From Anaerolineae bacterium (GTDB taxonomy: Bacteria > Chloroflexota > Anaerolineae > DUEN01), in the NCBI GenBank assembly GCA_025060615.1, contig JANXBS010000008.1, positions 85,129 to 149,128 of the forward strand: a stretch of DNA of 64,000 nucleotides, in the 5' to 3' direction. Positions 34,263 to 43,699 of this stretch are shown here, piece after piece; position 1 is the stretch's first letter; each line of letters starts with the position of its first letter. The notes beneath the pieces are model-generated. The model made no database searches. It saw only the letters and a program-made list of their open reading frames with translations, and was not told where the DNA came from. Made by a program: the position numbers and the translations under genes.

Positions 34263-35786
34263 TTAAACCTGCCGGCGTGGCCGATACTGGATAGCCTCAG
34301 CGATGTGAGTCACCTCGATCCGCTCGCTCCCCGCCAGGTCCGCAATCGTCCTCGCCAGCTTGAGGATACGATGATAGGCTCGCGCGCTCATCTGCATCTG
34401 GCGCATGGCAGCACCCAGCAAACTGCGGCCCGCCTCATCTATCGGACAAAACTCTCGGATCTCGGCCGGCCGCATGTCGGCGTTGCACTGAAGTTGGGTG
34501 CCCGCAAATCGCCTCCGTTGCCGCTCTCGAGCCGCCTCCACCCGGGCCCGAACCACCGCCGAAGGCTCCCCCCGCCGAGTGTCAGCCAACTTCTCGAAAT
34601 CCACCCGCGGCACCTCGACGTGGATGTCAATGCGGTCCAACAGCGGCCCAGAGATACGCTTCTGGTATCGGCTCACCATGGTAGGTGAGCAGGTGCACTC
34701 CTTTACCGGGTCGCCGTAATAGCCACAAGGACAGGGATTCAGCGCGGCAATCAGGATGAAGTTGGCCGGAAAGCTGAGGGTGCCCGTGGAACGGGCAATG
34801 GTGACCACGCGATCCTCCAAGGGCTGACGCAACACCTCCAATACCCGCTGGCCAAACTCGGGCAGCTCATCCAGGAACAACACCCCTCGATGGGCCAGGG
34901 AGATCTCCCCCGGCCGCGGCCAGTGCCCGCCGCCAACAAGGCCGGCATGGCTGATGGTGTGATGGGGCGCACGGAACGGCCGATGCCGAATCATCGGCTG
35001 ATCCGGCGGCAACAGCCCGGCTACGCTATAGATCTTAGTCACCTCCAGCGCCTCCTCAACGGTCATCCGCGGCAAAATGGACGGCATAGATCGGGCTAGT
35101 AACGTCTTGCCTGCCCCTGGCGGCCCACTCATTAGCACGTTGTGGCCGCCCGCTGCGGCGATCTCCAAGGCTCGTTTCACATGTTCCTGTCCTTTGATAT
35201 CGGCCAGATCTGTGGCGTAGGATGATGGCTCGTCGCAATCGAGGCTCAACTGACCCTCGTACGGTGGGATGCGCCGCAATCCCTGCAGATGGGCGGCCAG
35301 AGTCGTCAGGTGATCCACTGGAAACACTTCGACGTCCCCAACCAGAGCGGCTTCCGGCGCGTCTACCGCTGGCACGAACATCCGTCCCAACCCTCGCTCG
35401 CGGGCCAGCGCGGCCATGGGCAGGATGCCGTTTGTGTGACGCACGCTGCCATCTAGCGAAAGCTCTCCCACCACCAGCGCGTTCTCCACCGCATCGGGCC
35501 AGACCTGCTCCGTTGCGATAAGCACCCCCACAGCGATCGGGAGATCATACGCCGGCCCTTCTTTGCGCAGGTCGGCAGGTGCCAGATTGACGGTGATGCG
35601 CTGGTTAGGCCAGCGGAAGCCGCTGTTGCGGATGGCCGAGCGCACACGCTCGCTGGACTCCTTTACGGCGGCATCCGGCAAGCCAACGATAGTCAGTCCA
35701 GGCAATCCAGAGGAGATATCCACTTCCACCTGGACCAATGCGCCCTCCAGGCCAACCACAGCACAACTGGTCACACGAGCGAGCAT
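34263..35786 (-). CDS. comM: YifB/ComM-family Mg-chelatase-like AAA+ ATPase
   Basis: 507 residues from ATG at 35786 with GGGAGGAG upstream; nine extra codons upstream are non-conserved. The N-terminal ChlI-like domain starts [14 protein letters not shown] and has [20 protein letters not shown] and [20 protein letters not shown]. The AAA core has [20 protein letters not shown] (Walker A), [20 protein letters not shown] and LFLDELPEF (Walker B), then a Cys-rich loop [17 protein letters not shown] and [17 protein letters not shown]. It belongs to the ComM branch-migration helicase family that extends recombination intermediates during natural transformation, and is also widespread outside competent species. 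It is a single gene with no competence neighbours here. Confidence 0.92.
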   Translation of the reverse strand: MLARVTSCAVVGLEGALVQVEVDISSGLPGLTIVGLPDAAVKESSERVRSAIRNSGFRWPNQRITVNLAPADLRKEGPAYDLPIAVGVLIATEQVWPDAVENALVVGELSLDGSVRHTNGILPMAALARERGLGRMFVPAVDAPEAALVGDVEVFPVDHLTTLAAHLQGLRRIPPYEGQLSLDCDEPSSYATDLADIKGQEHVKRALEIAAAGGHNVLMSGPPGAGKTLLARSMPSILPRMTVEEALEVTKIYSVAGLLPPDQPMIRHRPFRAPHHTISHAGLVGGGHWPRPGEISLAHRGVLFLDELPEFGQRVLEVLRQPLEDRVVTIARSTGTLSFPANFILIAALNPCPCGYYGDPVKECTCSPTMVSRYQKRISGPLLDRIDIHVEVPRVDFEKLADTRRGEPSAVVRARVEAARERQRRRFAGTQLQCNADMRPAEIREFCPIDEAGRSLLGAAMRQMQMSARAYHRILKLARTIADLAGSERIEVTHIAEAIQYRPRRQV

Positions 35787-35879
35787 CAGAGGAGCTCCTC
35801 CCGGCTGGTACACGTAACAGCGTATCGCGTAAAGGCTCCCCCGTTAGAGGAGAGACCTAAAGGGGCAAAAGCTACTTCA

Positions 35880-36010
35880 GAAAGTCCCTGGATAAGGCCT
35901 TTCACCCGCTTCCTCTCGCCTGAAAGCTTCTGCTCCTGAAGTCAAGCAAGGCAGGGCAAAAGGCTGAAGAAGAGCCTTGTGGAGAAAGCGCCCTCCGCAC
36001 CCCTTCCCTG
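35880..36010. repeat. Degenerate dispersed intergenic element (copy A)
   Basis: Within the 292-bp gap between comM and the SDR gene, a stretch containing GGCAGGGCAAAAGGCTGAAG, then AGAGCCTTGTGGAGAAAGC and CCCTCCGCACCCC aligns by eye with 48210-48292. That copy has GGGCAGGTAAGGGCTGAAGG, then AAAAGGCTTTTTGCAGAGG and CCCCTCTACACCTCCCC. The copies are imperfect, and a third weak relative may lie near 45730-45810. No transposase or target duplication was seen. The rest of the gap holds nothing recognisable. Confidence 0.35.
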
Positions 36011-36078
36011 CGATGAGATTTATGGGATTCAAACCTTGTGGTAGAATCATCGTATACAGGCGTTCTCGGAGGCGAAAG

Positions 36079-37086
36079 ATGACCACATTGATCACCGGAG
36101 CCACCGGCTTTATCGGTCGGAGGCTAACCCGTGTCCTTTGCCAACTAGGGGAACCCGTGCGCATCCTGGCGCGCCGATCCAGCAACCTCCGCCCCCTCGC
36201 CGACCTCCCCATCGAGATCGTGTACGGCGATCTAGCCGACCTGGACGCAGTGCGTGCGGCAGTACGGGGCGTACGTCGTGTGTTCAACTGCGCCGGCATG
36301 GTCAGCGATTGGGGCCCCTGGGCCGCTTTTCAGGCCGCTAACATCACCGGCGTAGACAACCTGCTGCGGGCGATGCGCAAAGAAACGCGCCTGGAGCGGT
36401 TCGTGCATCTCTCCACATCGGACGTCTATGGGTACCCCAACCGGCGCCACGTGACCGAGGATGCCCCGCTGGTGGATCGCCGGATGCATTACAACAGCAG
36501 CAAGATCGCCGGCGAGCGACTGGCCTGGCGTGCCTACCGTGAGCACGGCATCCCTTTGGTGGTGATTCGTCCCGCTTCCGTCTATGGGCCAGAAGACGTC
36601 CATTACGTGGGCGAGATCCTGGCTCTGCTCAAAAGCGGCACCATGATGCTAATTGACGAGGGCCGCCCGATCGCTGGCCTCACTTACGTAGATAACCTAG
36701 TGGACCTGCTCCTGCTGGCCGGCGAGCGACCAGCAGCAGTGGGGCAAGCCTTCAACGCCAGCGATGGCTCTGCCATCACCTGGCGGGATTTCACCGACCG
36801 GCTAGCGGCCATCGCGGGCACACCCTCAGCTCGGTTCTCACTGCCTCACGACCTGGCCTATGCGTTAGGCTGGATCATGGAACAGCTCTGGCGTATCTTA
36901 CGCCGGCGCACTCGCCCCCTGCTCACACGCCAGGCCGTCGAGAACATCGGCACCCATCAGGACTTCTCTATCGCCCGCGCGCAACGGATGCTGGGATACC
37001 ATCCTCGCGTCGATTTCGACGAGGGCATGGAACACGTCGCCCGCTGGCTACACGACACGCATCGGCCCCTTACCACCTCGAGATAA
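36079..37086 (+). CDS. NAD(P)-dependent epimerase/dehydratase-like SDR (3-beta-HSD/hopanoid-sugar-epimerase type)
   Basis: 335 residues from ATG at 36079, with GGAGG upstream; the longer open frame is not family-like. MTTLITGATGFIGRRLTRVL is the Rossmann start, GDLADLDAVRAAVRG and NCAGMVSDWGPW follow, and the active site is intact: Ser in HLSTSDVYG and YNSSK with Tyr138 and Lys142. RPASVYGPED and the long basic C-terminal helix (LWRILRRRTRPLLTRQA) point to the atypical-SDR branch that contains 3-beta-hydroxysteroid dehydrogenases, hopanoid-associated epimerases and the bacterial ceramide reductase CerR. The convergent neighbour 57 bp away is serine-palmitoyltransferase-like, so a CerR-type lipid role is worth testing. 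Confidence 0.85.
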   Translation: MTTLITGATGFIGRRLTRVLCQLGEPVRILARRSSNLRPLADLPIEIVYGDLADLDAVRAAVRGVRRVFNCAGMVSDWGPWAAFQAANITGVDNLLRAMRKETRLERFVHLSTSDVYGYPNRRHVTEDAPLVDRRMHYNSSKIAGERLAWRAYREHGIPLVVIRPASVYGPEDVHYVGEILALLKSGTMMLIDEGRPIAGLTYVDNLVDLLLLAGERPAAVGQAFNASDGSAITWRDFTDRLAAIAGTPSARFSLPHDLAYALGWIMEQLWRILRRRTRPLLTRQAVENIGTHQDFSIARAQRMLGYHPRVDFDEGMEHVARWLHDTHRPLTTSR

Positions 37087-37142
37087 CTGAAGGAAAGGGA
37101 GCCCCAGGCGCCTCCGACGCGTGACATCCCGCGTTTGACGCA

Positions 37143-38324
37143 TTAAATGACCCCCAGCGCCTTGCCCACTTTCTCAAAGATGTCCAGCACCTGATCGAGC
37201 TGCTCATCGGTATGGGTGGCCATATAGCTAGTGCGTAGCAGTTGTTGTTTAGGCGGCACCGCCGGCGAGATGACCGGGTTGACGAACACCCCGGCGTCAA
37301 AGAGGGCACGCCACATGGTGAACGTGAGCATGTCGTCGCCGATGATGACCGGGATGATAGGCGTCTGGCTGTTGCCTGTGTTGTACCCCAGGCTGGTAAG
37401 CCCTTGCTTCATCTTACATGCGTTCCGGTGTAGCCGTTCGATGCGCTCAGGCTCGGTGCGCATGACCTCCAGGGCGGCCAAGCATGCAGCGATGTTGGCA
37501 GGTGGCATGCTCGCGCTGAAGATCAGGGAACGGGCGTGATGCTTGATGTAGTGAATGACCGGCTCGTCGCCGGCGATAAATCCCCCTAACGAGGCAAACG
37601 ACTTGGAGAACGTACACATGATCAGGTCCACCTGATCAGTGACGTTGAAATGGGCAGAGGTGCCGCGCCCACCGCCCAACACTCCGATGGAGTGCGCGTC
37701 GTCCACCATCAAGCGGGCATCGTATTTCCGGCATAGCGCGATGATATCCGGCAGCGGCGCGATGTCCCCCCCCATACTGAAGACGCCGTCCACGATCACC
37801 ATTTTGCCAGCGTCCTCTGGCACCAGCTGCAAGACGCGCTCCAGATCGGCCATGTCATTGTGGCGAAACCGCTTCATCTCACCAAAGGAGAGGCGGCAGC
37901 CATCCACGATGCTGGCGTGATCATCCCGGTCTAAGATCACCACATCGCCGCGGCCGATCAGGCTGGAGATCGTGCCCAGGTTGGTCTGGTACCCGGTGCT
38001 GAACACCAGCGCCGCCTCCTTGCCGACGAACTCCGCCAGCTCCGCCTCTAAACGCTCATGCAGGGCCAGCGTCCCGTTCAAGAAGCGCGAGCCGGTACAA
38101 CTGGTGCCATAGCGACGTATCGCTTCGATGGCCGCCTCCCGGACCTTGGGGTGCGTGGTCAAACCCAGATAGTTGTTCGAGCCACACATGATCAGCTTGC
38201 GGCCTTTATACTCGGCCACCGTCCCCTCGGTCTCATCGAGTGGGATGAAATACGGGTAATACCCCTCCGCGATCGCTTTCTTGGCCTCGGTGAACTCATA
38301 GCATTTTTGAAACAGGTTCGCCAC
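37143..38324 (-). CDS. Alpha-oxoamine synthase, serine-palmitoyltransferase-like
   Basis: 393 residues from GTG at 38324 directly behind GGGAGGAGGAG; upstream in-frame residues are junk. The alpha-oxoamine synthase pattern is complete: [92 protein letters not shown], and the PLP lysine in [16 protein letters not shown]. The N-terminal [14 protein letters not shown] and the run of [15 protein letters not shown] resemble bacterial serine palmitoyltransferases, as in Bacteroides, more than KBL or BioF. The enzyme condenses an amino acid with an acyl-CoA or acyl-ACP; serine plus a long acyl chain would start sphingolipid synthesis. The KBL alternative (glycine plus acetyl-CoA) is less likely, as no threonine dehydrogenase is adjacent. 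Confidence 0.82.
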   Translation of the reverse strand: MANLFQKCYEFTEAKKAIAEGYYPYFIPLDETEGTVAEYKGRKLIMCGSNNYLGLTTHPKVREAAIEAIRRYGTSCTGSRFLNGTLALHERLEAELAEFVGKEAALVFSTGYQTNLGTISSLIGRGDVVILDRDDHASIVDGCRLSFGEMKRFRHNDMADLERVLQLVPEDAGKMVIVDGVFSMGGDIAPLPDIIALCRKYDARLMVDDAHSIGVLGGGRGTSAHFNVTDQVDLIMCTFSKSFASLGGFIAGDEPVIHYIKHHARSLIFSASMPPANIAACLAALEVMRTEPERIERLHRNACKMKQGLTSLGYNTGNSQTPIIPVIIGDDMLTFTMWRALFDAGVFVNPVISPAVPPKQQLLRTSYMATHTDEQLDQVLDIFEKVGKALGVI

Positions 38325-38400
38325 CGTTCTCCTCCTCCCTTTCCAGGTCGGACACAGAAAGACCTGTGTTTTCAGAAGTATACACTGGCATGAGCAGACG

Positions 38401-40980
38401 TCAAGGCAATTCAAGGGGCGAAGCAGGAGAACCCAACGCGGCCTCGATCAGAGCCAACGTCAGCCCCTTCGGGTTGGCTAACGGCTCCTCATCCAATACC
38501 GGGCCGATGCACGCTGGACAGCCCGCCGCGCAGCCGCATCGCTCGATCACCTCGCGGCTGGCAACCAACAACTCTGGCGCGAGCTCGAACAGGTGCTGAG
38601 CGAAGCCGACGCCCGCCGGCACCTGGTCGTACAGCGTGACTGTGGGCTGCCCGGTATGAGGCGAGCGCAACTCCGTCACCACTCCCAGATCGCGCGCGTC
38701 GCACATGAGGTATAAAGCGGCTACACGGGACAGGATGTATGCCAGGCCGCCCAGCCCCGTATGCGTCCTCACGGCGCTTTCCGCTAGCCGATGGCAAGAA
38801 GGACAAAGGGTAACCAAGTTGTCCAGGCGATTGGCCTCTCGCCGTGCCCAGGCCGGGTCCTGGCCCTTTCGGCCAGCCTCCAGCAGAAACGCCCGTAAAG
38901 GCCGAATGTGATGCACATCGTGCTGGCGCCCTTTGCGCTCTGGCGCGCCGCACCGCACACAGCGGAACCCGTCCCGTTCACGAACACGCCGACGCAGCGA
39001 CTCCCATTCCGGGCCGTAATCGAGCAGGTCGCCCATCCATTGCTTGCTTGCCCGCAGCTTCTCCAGTGTCTCCTCTGGAAAGGCCAGCCAGAAGGCAGTG
39101 GTGAGCATCTTTTGCTCGGGCAGGTGGATCTCGCCCCAGCCCAGGTTTTCGTGTGTGTACCGCTTCACCTTACAGTAGCCTGTAGCCTGGGCCGTGATCA
39201 AGACCTCGCCATGGGCGCGCCGCACGCCGCCCAGCCGACTTTCAGCGTACACCTGTTGTACCCGGACCGACTGGGCAACGCTGGCCTCGGTGTAGTAGTC
39301 CACGTCGGCCGGCCGTACCCACGCCTGGCCCTTCTCCCAGTCCAGCCGCTCGACGAGATAGCTCTGACCCTCGTGTAGGTACACTGCGCCCTCGTACAGC
39401 AGCAACGGGACACTGAAGCGGTCCATCTCGCCGATGGTCTGCACTGGATTGCCCTCATCCGACACTAGGATCACAAAGCGATCGGGCGAGGCCGCGCGCA
39501 GCGAGACCTGCTTCGCCGGATACGTCTGGCCAATCCAATGCCAGACTTCGGGGCCGGGATAAAGTACCCCCTCCTCGGCCAGATATTCCAGGATCGGCGT
39601 CACATCCTCGACATCGCCAAAGGATTCGCCGCGGCGAAAGGGCAGCTCAAAAGCAGCACAGCGGATGTGGTTGGTGAGGATGATCAGGTTATCCGGATGG
39701 ATCAAGGCCTGCTCGGGCGCGCGCTCGAACAGATACTCCGGATGCGCAGCGAGATACTGGTCGAGCACGTCGTTGCCGGCGACCAACACGGCCAGGGAGA
39801 GCGCATTGCGACGGCCGGCGCGGCCTGCTTGCTGCCATGTCGAGGCGATAGTCCCCGGATAGCCAGTCAACACCGCTGCATCGAGCTGACCGATGTCTAC
39901 GCCCAACTCTAGCGCGTTGGTGGCAACCACGGCGCGCACTGTCCCCTCGCGCAGCCCACGCTCGATGGCGCGGCGCTGGGTGGGCAGGTACCCGCCTCGA
40001 TAGCCGCGGACGGCCTCCGGTGGCAGTCCCTGGCGACCGGCCACATCCCGCAGATAGGTGAGCAGCACCTCGGTGGTTAACCGGGCGCGCGTGAAGACGA
40101 TGGTCTGGACGCCGTGTTGAAGCAGATAGCCGCCGATGCGCTGCACCTCCAGCAACGGGCTGCGGCGAAGCCCCAGCTCAGCGTTGATCAGTGGTGGGTT
40201 GTAAAGGATGAAATGCTTTTCGCCGCTCGGAGAGCCATCCTGATCCACCAGCGTGACGGGCGCCTCAATGAGACGGCTGGCCAGTTCGGCCGGGTTAGCG
40301 ATGGTGGCCGAGGCGCAGATGAACTGGGGATCGCTACCATAGAAGCGGCAGATGCGGCGCAAACGGCGCAACACGTTCGCCATATGCGAGCCGAACACAC
40401 CGCGGTAGATATGCAGCTCGTCTAGTACCACGTAACGCAGATGCTCAAAGAAGCGGATCCAGCGCGTATGGTAAGGCAGGATGCCCGTATGCAACATGTC
40501 CGGGTTGCTCAGGACCAGCCGAGCTGTCTGACGGATAGCCGATCGCCGCTCGCGCGGCGTGTCCCCGTCATAGGCAGCCAACCAGTCCAATGGGAGCGCC
40601 AGCTCCTCCCACAGCCTGAGCAGGGCAGCCAACTGATCGTTTGCTAGGGCCTTGGTAGGGAATAGATAGAGCGCGCAGGTGTCAGGATCTTGCAACAAGC
40701 GATCCAGGATCGGCAGATGATAGCACAACGTCTTGCCCGAGGCGGCCGGGGTGACGACCACCACATGCCGCCCCCGAGCGACGGCGGACAGGGCGATGGC
40801 CTGATGCACATAAAGCTGGCGAATGCCCTGCCTTTCCAACACATGTCGCAGCCGCGCGTCCATTTGGGATGGCAGCGGCGCATATTCGCCTGCCCGCGCC
40901 GGCAGCCGGCGCCAGGCGACCACGTAGCGCATGAACGAGGGATCCGATCGAAGAGCCTGGATAGCCTCAAATATGGACAT
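38401..40980 (-). CDS. Hrq1/MrfA-type DEAD/DEAH helicase (DUF1998/MZB) with inserted HNH domain
   Basis: 859 residues. Walker A is TPAASGKT (about 77-84) and motif II DELH (187-190). [11 protein letters not shown] is motif [20 protein letters not shown] and [21 protein letters not shown] belong to domain 2, and QQAGRAGRR is motif VI. The C-terminal MZB/DUF1998 zinc module ends with [13 protein letters not shown]. Between helicase core and MZB, residues about 660-735 contain a full HNH nuclease: [25 protein letters not shown] and [12 protein letters not shown]. Two CxxC/CxxCH pairs bind zinc, and the HH-x-x pattern is the active-site strand. Hrq1/MrfA helicases are 3'-5' enzymes in mitomycin/crosslink repair, and as I know the family they carry no nuclease. 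The gene stands alone; its ribosome-binding site is weak. Confidence 0.88.
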   Translation of the reverse strand: MSIFEAIQALRSDPSFMRYVVAWRRLPARAGEYAPLPSQMDARLRHVLERQGIRQLYVHQAIALSAVARGRHVVVVTPAASGKTLCYHLPILDRLLQDPDTCALYLFPTKALANDQLAALLRLWEELALPLDWLAAYDGDTPRERRSAIRQTARLVLSNPDMLHTGILPYHTRWIRFFEHLRYVVLDELHIYRGVFGSHMANVLRRLRRICRFYGSDPQFICASATIANPAELASRLIEAPVTLVDQDGSPSGEKHFILYNPPLINAELGLRRSPLLEVQRIGGYLLQHGVQTIVFTRARLTTEVLLTYLRDVAGRQGLPPEAVRGYRGGYLPTQRRAIERGLREGTVRAVVATNALELGVDIGQLDAAVLTGYPGTIASTWQQAGRAGRRNALSLAVLVAGNDVLDQYLAAHPEYLFERAPEQALIHPDNLIILTNHIRCAAFELPFRRGESFGDVEDVTPILEYLAEEGVLYPGPEVWHWIGQTYPAKQVSLRAASPDRFVILVSDEGNPVQTIGEMDRFSVPLLLYEGAVYLHEGQSYLVERLDWEKGQAWVRPADVDYYTEASVAQSVRVQQVYAESRLGGVRRAHGEVLITAQATGYCKVKRYTHENLGWGEIHLPEQKMLTTAFWLAFPEETLEKLRASKQWMGDLLDYGPEWESLRRRVRERDGFRCVRCGAPERKGRQHDVHHIRPLRAFLLEAGRKGQDPAWARREANRLDNLVTLCPSCHRLAESAVRTHTGLGGLAYILSRVAALYLMCDARDLGVVTELRSPHTGQPTVTLYDQVPAGVGFAQHLFELAPELLVASREVIERCGCAAGCPACIGPVLDEEPLANPKGLTLALIEAALGSPASPLELP

Positions 40981-41092
40981 TCAGATGTTCCCGAGCCCAA
41001 AGGAGGTGAGGCCCAGAATGGGCCATTTTCCGCCCAAAATAGATTAACACCACGACCTTCGCTGTGGTCATGATACCACATGGCGACGTGAT

Positions 41093-41122
41093 TTGCGCAC
41101 GCCAATCGCAGCATGGTATAAT
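41093..41122 (+). promoter_or_regulatory. Sigma-70-like promoter of the secG operon
   Basis: TTGCGC at 41093-41098, an 18-bp spacer and TATAAT at 41117-41122, giving a start near 41129 and a leader of about 25 nt to the GTG at 41155. Confidence 0.6.
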
Positions 41123-41154
41123 CGGGTGATTTCACGATCGGGAGAAGAGCCCTC

Positions 41155-41376
41155 GTGGTCACGTATCTGTACATTGTGCAAATCATCCTGGCAATCGCCG
41201 TCATCATTGCGGCCATCCTTAACTCGCGCGGGAGCGACCTGGGTAGCGTGTTCGGCGGCGGCGGCGGTGTTTATAAGACCCGTCGTGGAGTGGAGAAGAC
41301 GCTCTTTAACGCCATGATCGTGCTCAGCGTCCTCTTCTTCGCCGTCTCTCTGGCGACGGTCATCGTTCAGGGTTGA
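41155..41376 (+). CDS. secG: Preprotein translocase subunit SecG
   Basis: 73 residues from GTG at 41155 (GGGAGAAGAG upstream). There are two TM helices, with IVQIILAIAVIIAAILN first and FNAMIVLSVLFFAVSLATVIV second, around a cytoplasmic loop GSDLGSVFGGGGGVYKTRRG, the glycine-rich SecG hallmark. It is the small auxiliary subunit of the SecYEG channel. Its stop codon overlaps the start of the downstream binding-protein gene (TTGA), so the two are coupled. A clear promoter precedes it. Confidence 0.92.
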   Translation: MVTYLYIVQIILAIAVIIAAILNSRGSDLGSVFGGGGGVYKTRRGVEKTLFNAMIVLSVLFFAVSLATVIVQG

Positions 41377-43097
41377 AGTTAACCGCTTTACGGAGCACAC
41401 CGATCCCCGTGGGACGCTACGTCCGTTGGCAGGTGGCGATTGCCCTGCTGGGCATCGCCCTGCTTTCTACGTTGCTGGCCTACTCCGCGTATAGTTTTAC
41501 CACCGTCATCGTGCCTGACCGCGGTGGGACCTTCCGCGAGGGCGTAGTGGGCAGCGCGCAGTACATCAACCCCCTACTTTGCCATTACAACGATGTGGAT
41601 CAGGATCTCTGCGCGCTGGTGTTTCGCGGGCTGACCCGCCTCAACGAACAGGGCCTTGTGGTTCCCGACCTTGCTGAAACTCCCCCGCAGATCACCCCTG
41701 ATAGCCTAGTTTACACGTTTCGTCTGCGTCCTGACTTAACGTGGCAAGACGGGGCGCCGCTCACGGCTGACGACGTGATCTTCACCGTACGCCTAATGCA
41801 GGATCCAGGGTTTCCGGGCGTCCCCTTCTTAAGCGAACTGTGGCGCACGGTGCAAGTGGAGAAGTTGAACGAGCTCGCCATCCGCTTCACCCTGACGCAA
41901 CCGTTTGCGCCGTTCCTCGACTATACCACCATCGGCCTGCTGCCCCGTCATCTATGGGGCAATATCCCGGCCGAACAGATGATGCACTCGCAGCTCAACG
42001 CCAGCCCGGTCGGTAACGGCCCCTTTCAGGTGGTTGAAGTCAGCGCTGATCATGTGCGGCTAGAGCCTAACCCGCGCCACCCGGGGGCAACGCCGTATAT
42101 CACTGCCCTCGAGTTTCGCTTTTATCCCGATTATCCAAGCCTATACAATGCGTTCAAACGCGGCGAGATCGAAGGAATCAGCCGCATCTTGCCGCAAGAC
42201 CTAGGATGGGCCGAGACGCGCACAGACCTAGAACTTTTCTCTGCTCCTCTATCGGGCTATGTGATCGTGCTGTTCAATCTGAAGAACCCCAATCTTCCTT
42301 TTCTGCAGGACAAGGCAGTGCGCCAGGCGCTCTTGTACGCGCTTGACCGGCAGCAATTGGTGGATGAAGAGCTGGCCGGCCAGGGGCTAGTCGCGCACAG
42401 CCCGTTTATGCCGTACAGCTGGGCATACAACCCGAACGTCAAACACTATAGCCGGGACTTGGAGCAGGCTCGGCGGCTGTTGGAAGAGGCTGGATACGTG
42501 GATGCGGATGGCGATGGCGTTTGTGAGAAGGATGGCATCCCCTTGCGCCTGATCTTGCTTAGCGACGATGAGCCTGTCCGTCAACGCCTGGCCGAGGCCA
42601 TCAGCCGGGCCTGGCAAGAGATCGGCGTCGATGCCCAACCCCAGGCAGTAAGTTTCACAGGCCTGATCAGCGACTTCATCTACCCTCGGCAGTTCGATGC
42701 GGCTATCCTAAGTTGGGAGCTTCCAGGGGATCCAGATCCATATCCCCTCTGGCATTCCACTCAAGCTACCAATGAGGGGCAAAACTACAGTGGGTGGGCA
42801 AATCAAGAGGCCGATCAGCTGATCGAACAGGCCCGTGCGATCGCTGATCCAGAGGCGCGTCGGGCTCTATACTACCGATTCCAGGAGATCTTCGCCGAGG
42901 AAGTGCCTGGGCTTCTATTGTACCATCCGGTCTATACCTATGGCGTCAGCACCAGAGTTTATAACGTCGAGATCGGTCCGCTCAGCAGGCCTAGCGATCG
43001 CTTTCGCACCTTTGCGCAATGGTACATGACCACTCGGCGCGTCACCCTCCCCGAAGCCCAAGCTGGCTCCGCTACCACCGCTACTCCGGTGCCTTAG
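41373..43097 (+). CDS. Family 5 extracellular solute-binding protein (peptide/oligopeptide type), membrane anchored
   Basis: 574 residues, apparently starting at TTG 41373, which overlaps the secG stop. An N-terminal TM anchor (VAIALLGIALLSTLLAYSAY) without a lipobox is followed by FREGVVGSAQYINPLLCH, LVFRGLTRLNEQG, RPDLTWQDGAPLTADDVIFT (family 5 signature), LPRHLWGNIPAE and SPVGNGPFQVVEV. Later come LKNPNLPFLQDKAVRQALLY, ALDRQQLVDEELAGQG and ILSWELPGDPDPYPLWHS. A Ca-like loop DADGDGVCEKDG lies near residue 375. The family feeds Dpp/Opp-type ABC importers, but no permease or ATPase follows here, so it either serves a distant importer or has another role. Coupling to secG is unusual. An alternative start slightly downstream cannot be excluded. 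Confidence 0.85.
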   Translation: MKLTALRSTPIPVGRYVRWQVAIALLGIALLSTLLAYSAYSFTTVIVPDRGGTFREGVVGSAQYINPLLCHYNDVDQDLCALVFRGLTRLNEQGLVVPDLAETPPQITPDSLVYTFRLRPDLTWQDGAPLTADDVIFTVRLMQDPGFPGVPFLSELWRTVQVEKLNELAIRFTLTQPFAPFLDYTTIGLLPRHLWGNIPAEQMMHSQLNASPVGNGPFQVVEVSADHVRLEPNPRHPGATPYITALEFRFYPDYPSLYNAFKRGEIEGISRILPQDLGWAETRTDLELFSAPLSGYVIVLFNLKNPNLPFLQDKAVRQALLYALDRQQLVDEELAGQGLVAHSPFMPYSWAYNPNVKHYSRDLEQARRLLEEAGYVDADGDGVCEKDGIPLRLILLSDDEPVRQRLAEAISRAWQEIGVDAQPQAVSFTGLISDFIYPRQFDAAILSWELPGDPDPYPLWHSTQATNEGQNYSGWANQEADQLIEQARAIADPEARRALYYRFQEIFAEEVPGLLLYHPVYTYGVSTRVYNVEIGPLSRPSDRFRTFAQWYMTTRRVTLPEAQAGSATTATPVP

Positions 43098-43279
43098 CTC
43101 CTCCATTTTTGCCCCAATGAGGGGCTGATGCTCAAGGCGCGCTTCTGGTAGACCGGATTATTTCTTGAAGAAAGTCCACCACACGTTATCTACATGCTCT
43201 CTCAGCCGCTGAAAAAGCGCCAATCGGATCATTCTCTACAGACTCGTGAAATGCAGCGGATTTTACGACTCTCCTTTTT

Positions 43280-43699
43280 TTATGCTCCGATGCCGTCCGC
43301 TCGCGGATCCCACGTCTCGATTATGTGGCGCTGCACAACGAGCTGACGGCCATCTTCCAGCTCCAGCAAGACAGCTCCGAGATCCCACCAGATCACCTTT
43401 CCCTGAAACGCCTCGCCGGTGCGTAGGTGCACCCGAAGCGGATAATCCTGCTGTTGGGCCGCCTCCAGCGCCCTGCTCAGTGACTTACGGCTCCACTCGT
43501 GACGCCAAATCAGCTCCTCTGGAGGCACCCCATAATAGTGGGCCAGTTTTGTTAAGGTCTCCTGATCGCCGATGGGACGATAGCGCTGCTCGATCTCACG
43601 CAGCACGTGAGGGGCGACGCCACTCTCCTGACCGACGGTAATCAGATCCGGCCCTCCTTTGAGCGCGCGCAGGTATCGCAAATAGTCCCCACTGCTCAT
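43280..43699 (-). CDS. XRE-type HTH protein with C-terminal Hfq-like Sm domain (139 aa)
   Basis: Residues 6-65 resemble a Cro/XRE helix-turn-helix: YLRYLRALKGGPDLITVGQE, SGVAPHVLREIEQRY, and LTKLAHYYGVPPEEL. Residues 87-132 read like bacterial Hfq: YPLRVHLRTGEAFQGKVIWW, then DLGAVLLELEDGRQLVVQRH and IIETWDP. The pattern of Gly at the Sm1 turn, a hydrophobic strand, Q-L-V and then a basic-His-Ile stretch parallels Hfq (VNGxxLQG ... QLVYKHAISTI). The key Hfq Lys is replaced by Arg. Its ATG overlaps the stop of the upstream 244-residue relative (ATGA), so they are cotranslated. A function combining DNA and RNA binding is proposed, not shown. Confidence 0.65.
   Translation of the reverse strand: MSSGDYLRYLRALKGGPDLITVGQESGVAPHVLREIEQRYRPIGDQETLTKLAHYYGVPPEELIWRHEWSRKSLSRALEAAQQQDYPLRVHLRTGEAFQGKVIWWDLGAVLLELEDGRQLVVQRHIIETWDPRADGIGA

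Noticed and set aside
41010..41024. GGCCC-AGAAT-GGGCC hairpin between the helicase and secG genes
   Set aside because: Short stem without a convincing T-tract; the two genes are divergent, so no terminator is expected.
43111..43125. GCCCC-AATGA-GGGGC hairpin after the binding-protein gene as terminator
   Set aside because: Only 5 bp of stem and no T-run after it on either strand.
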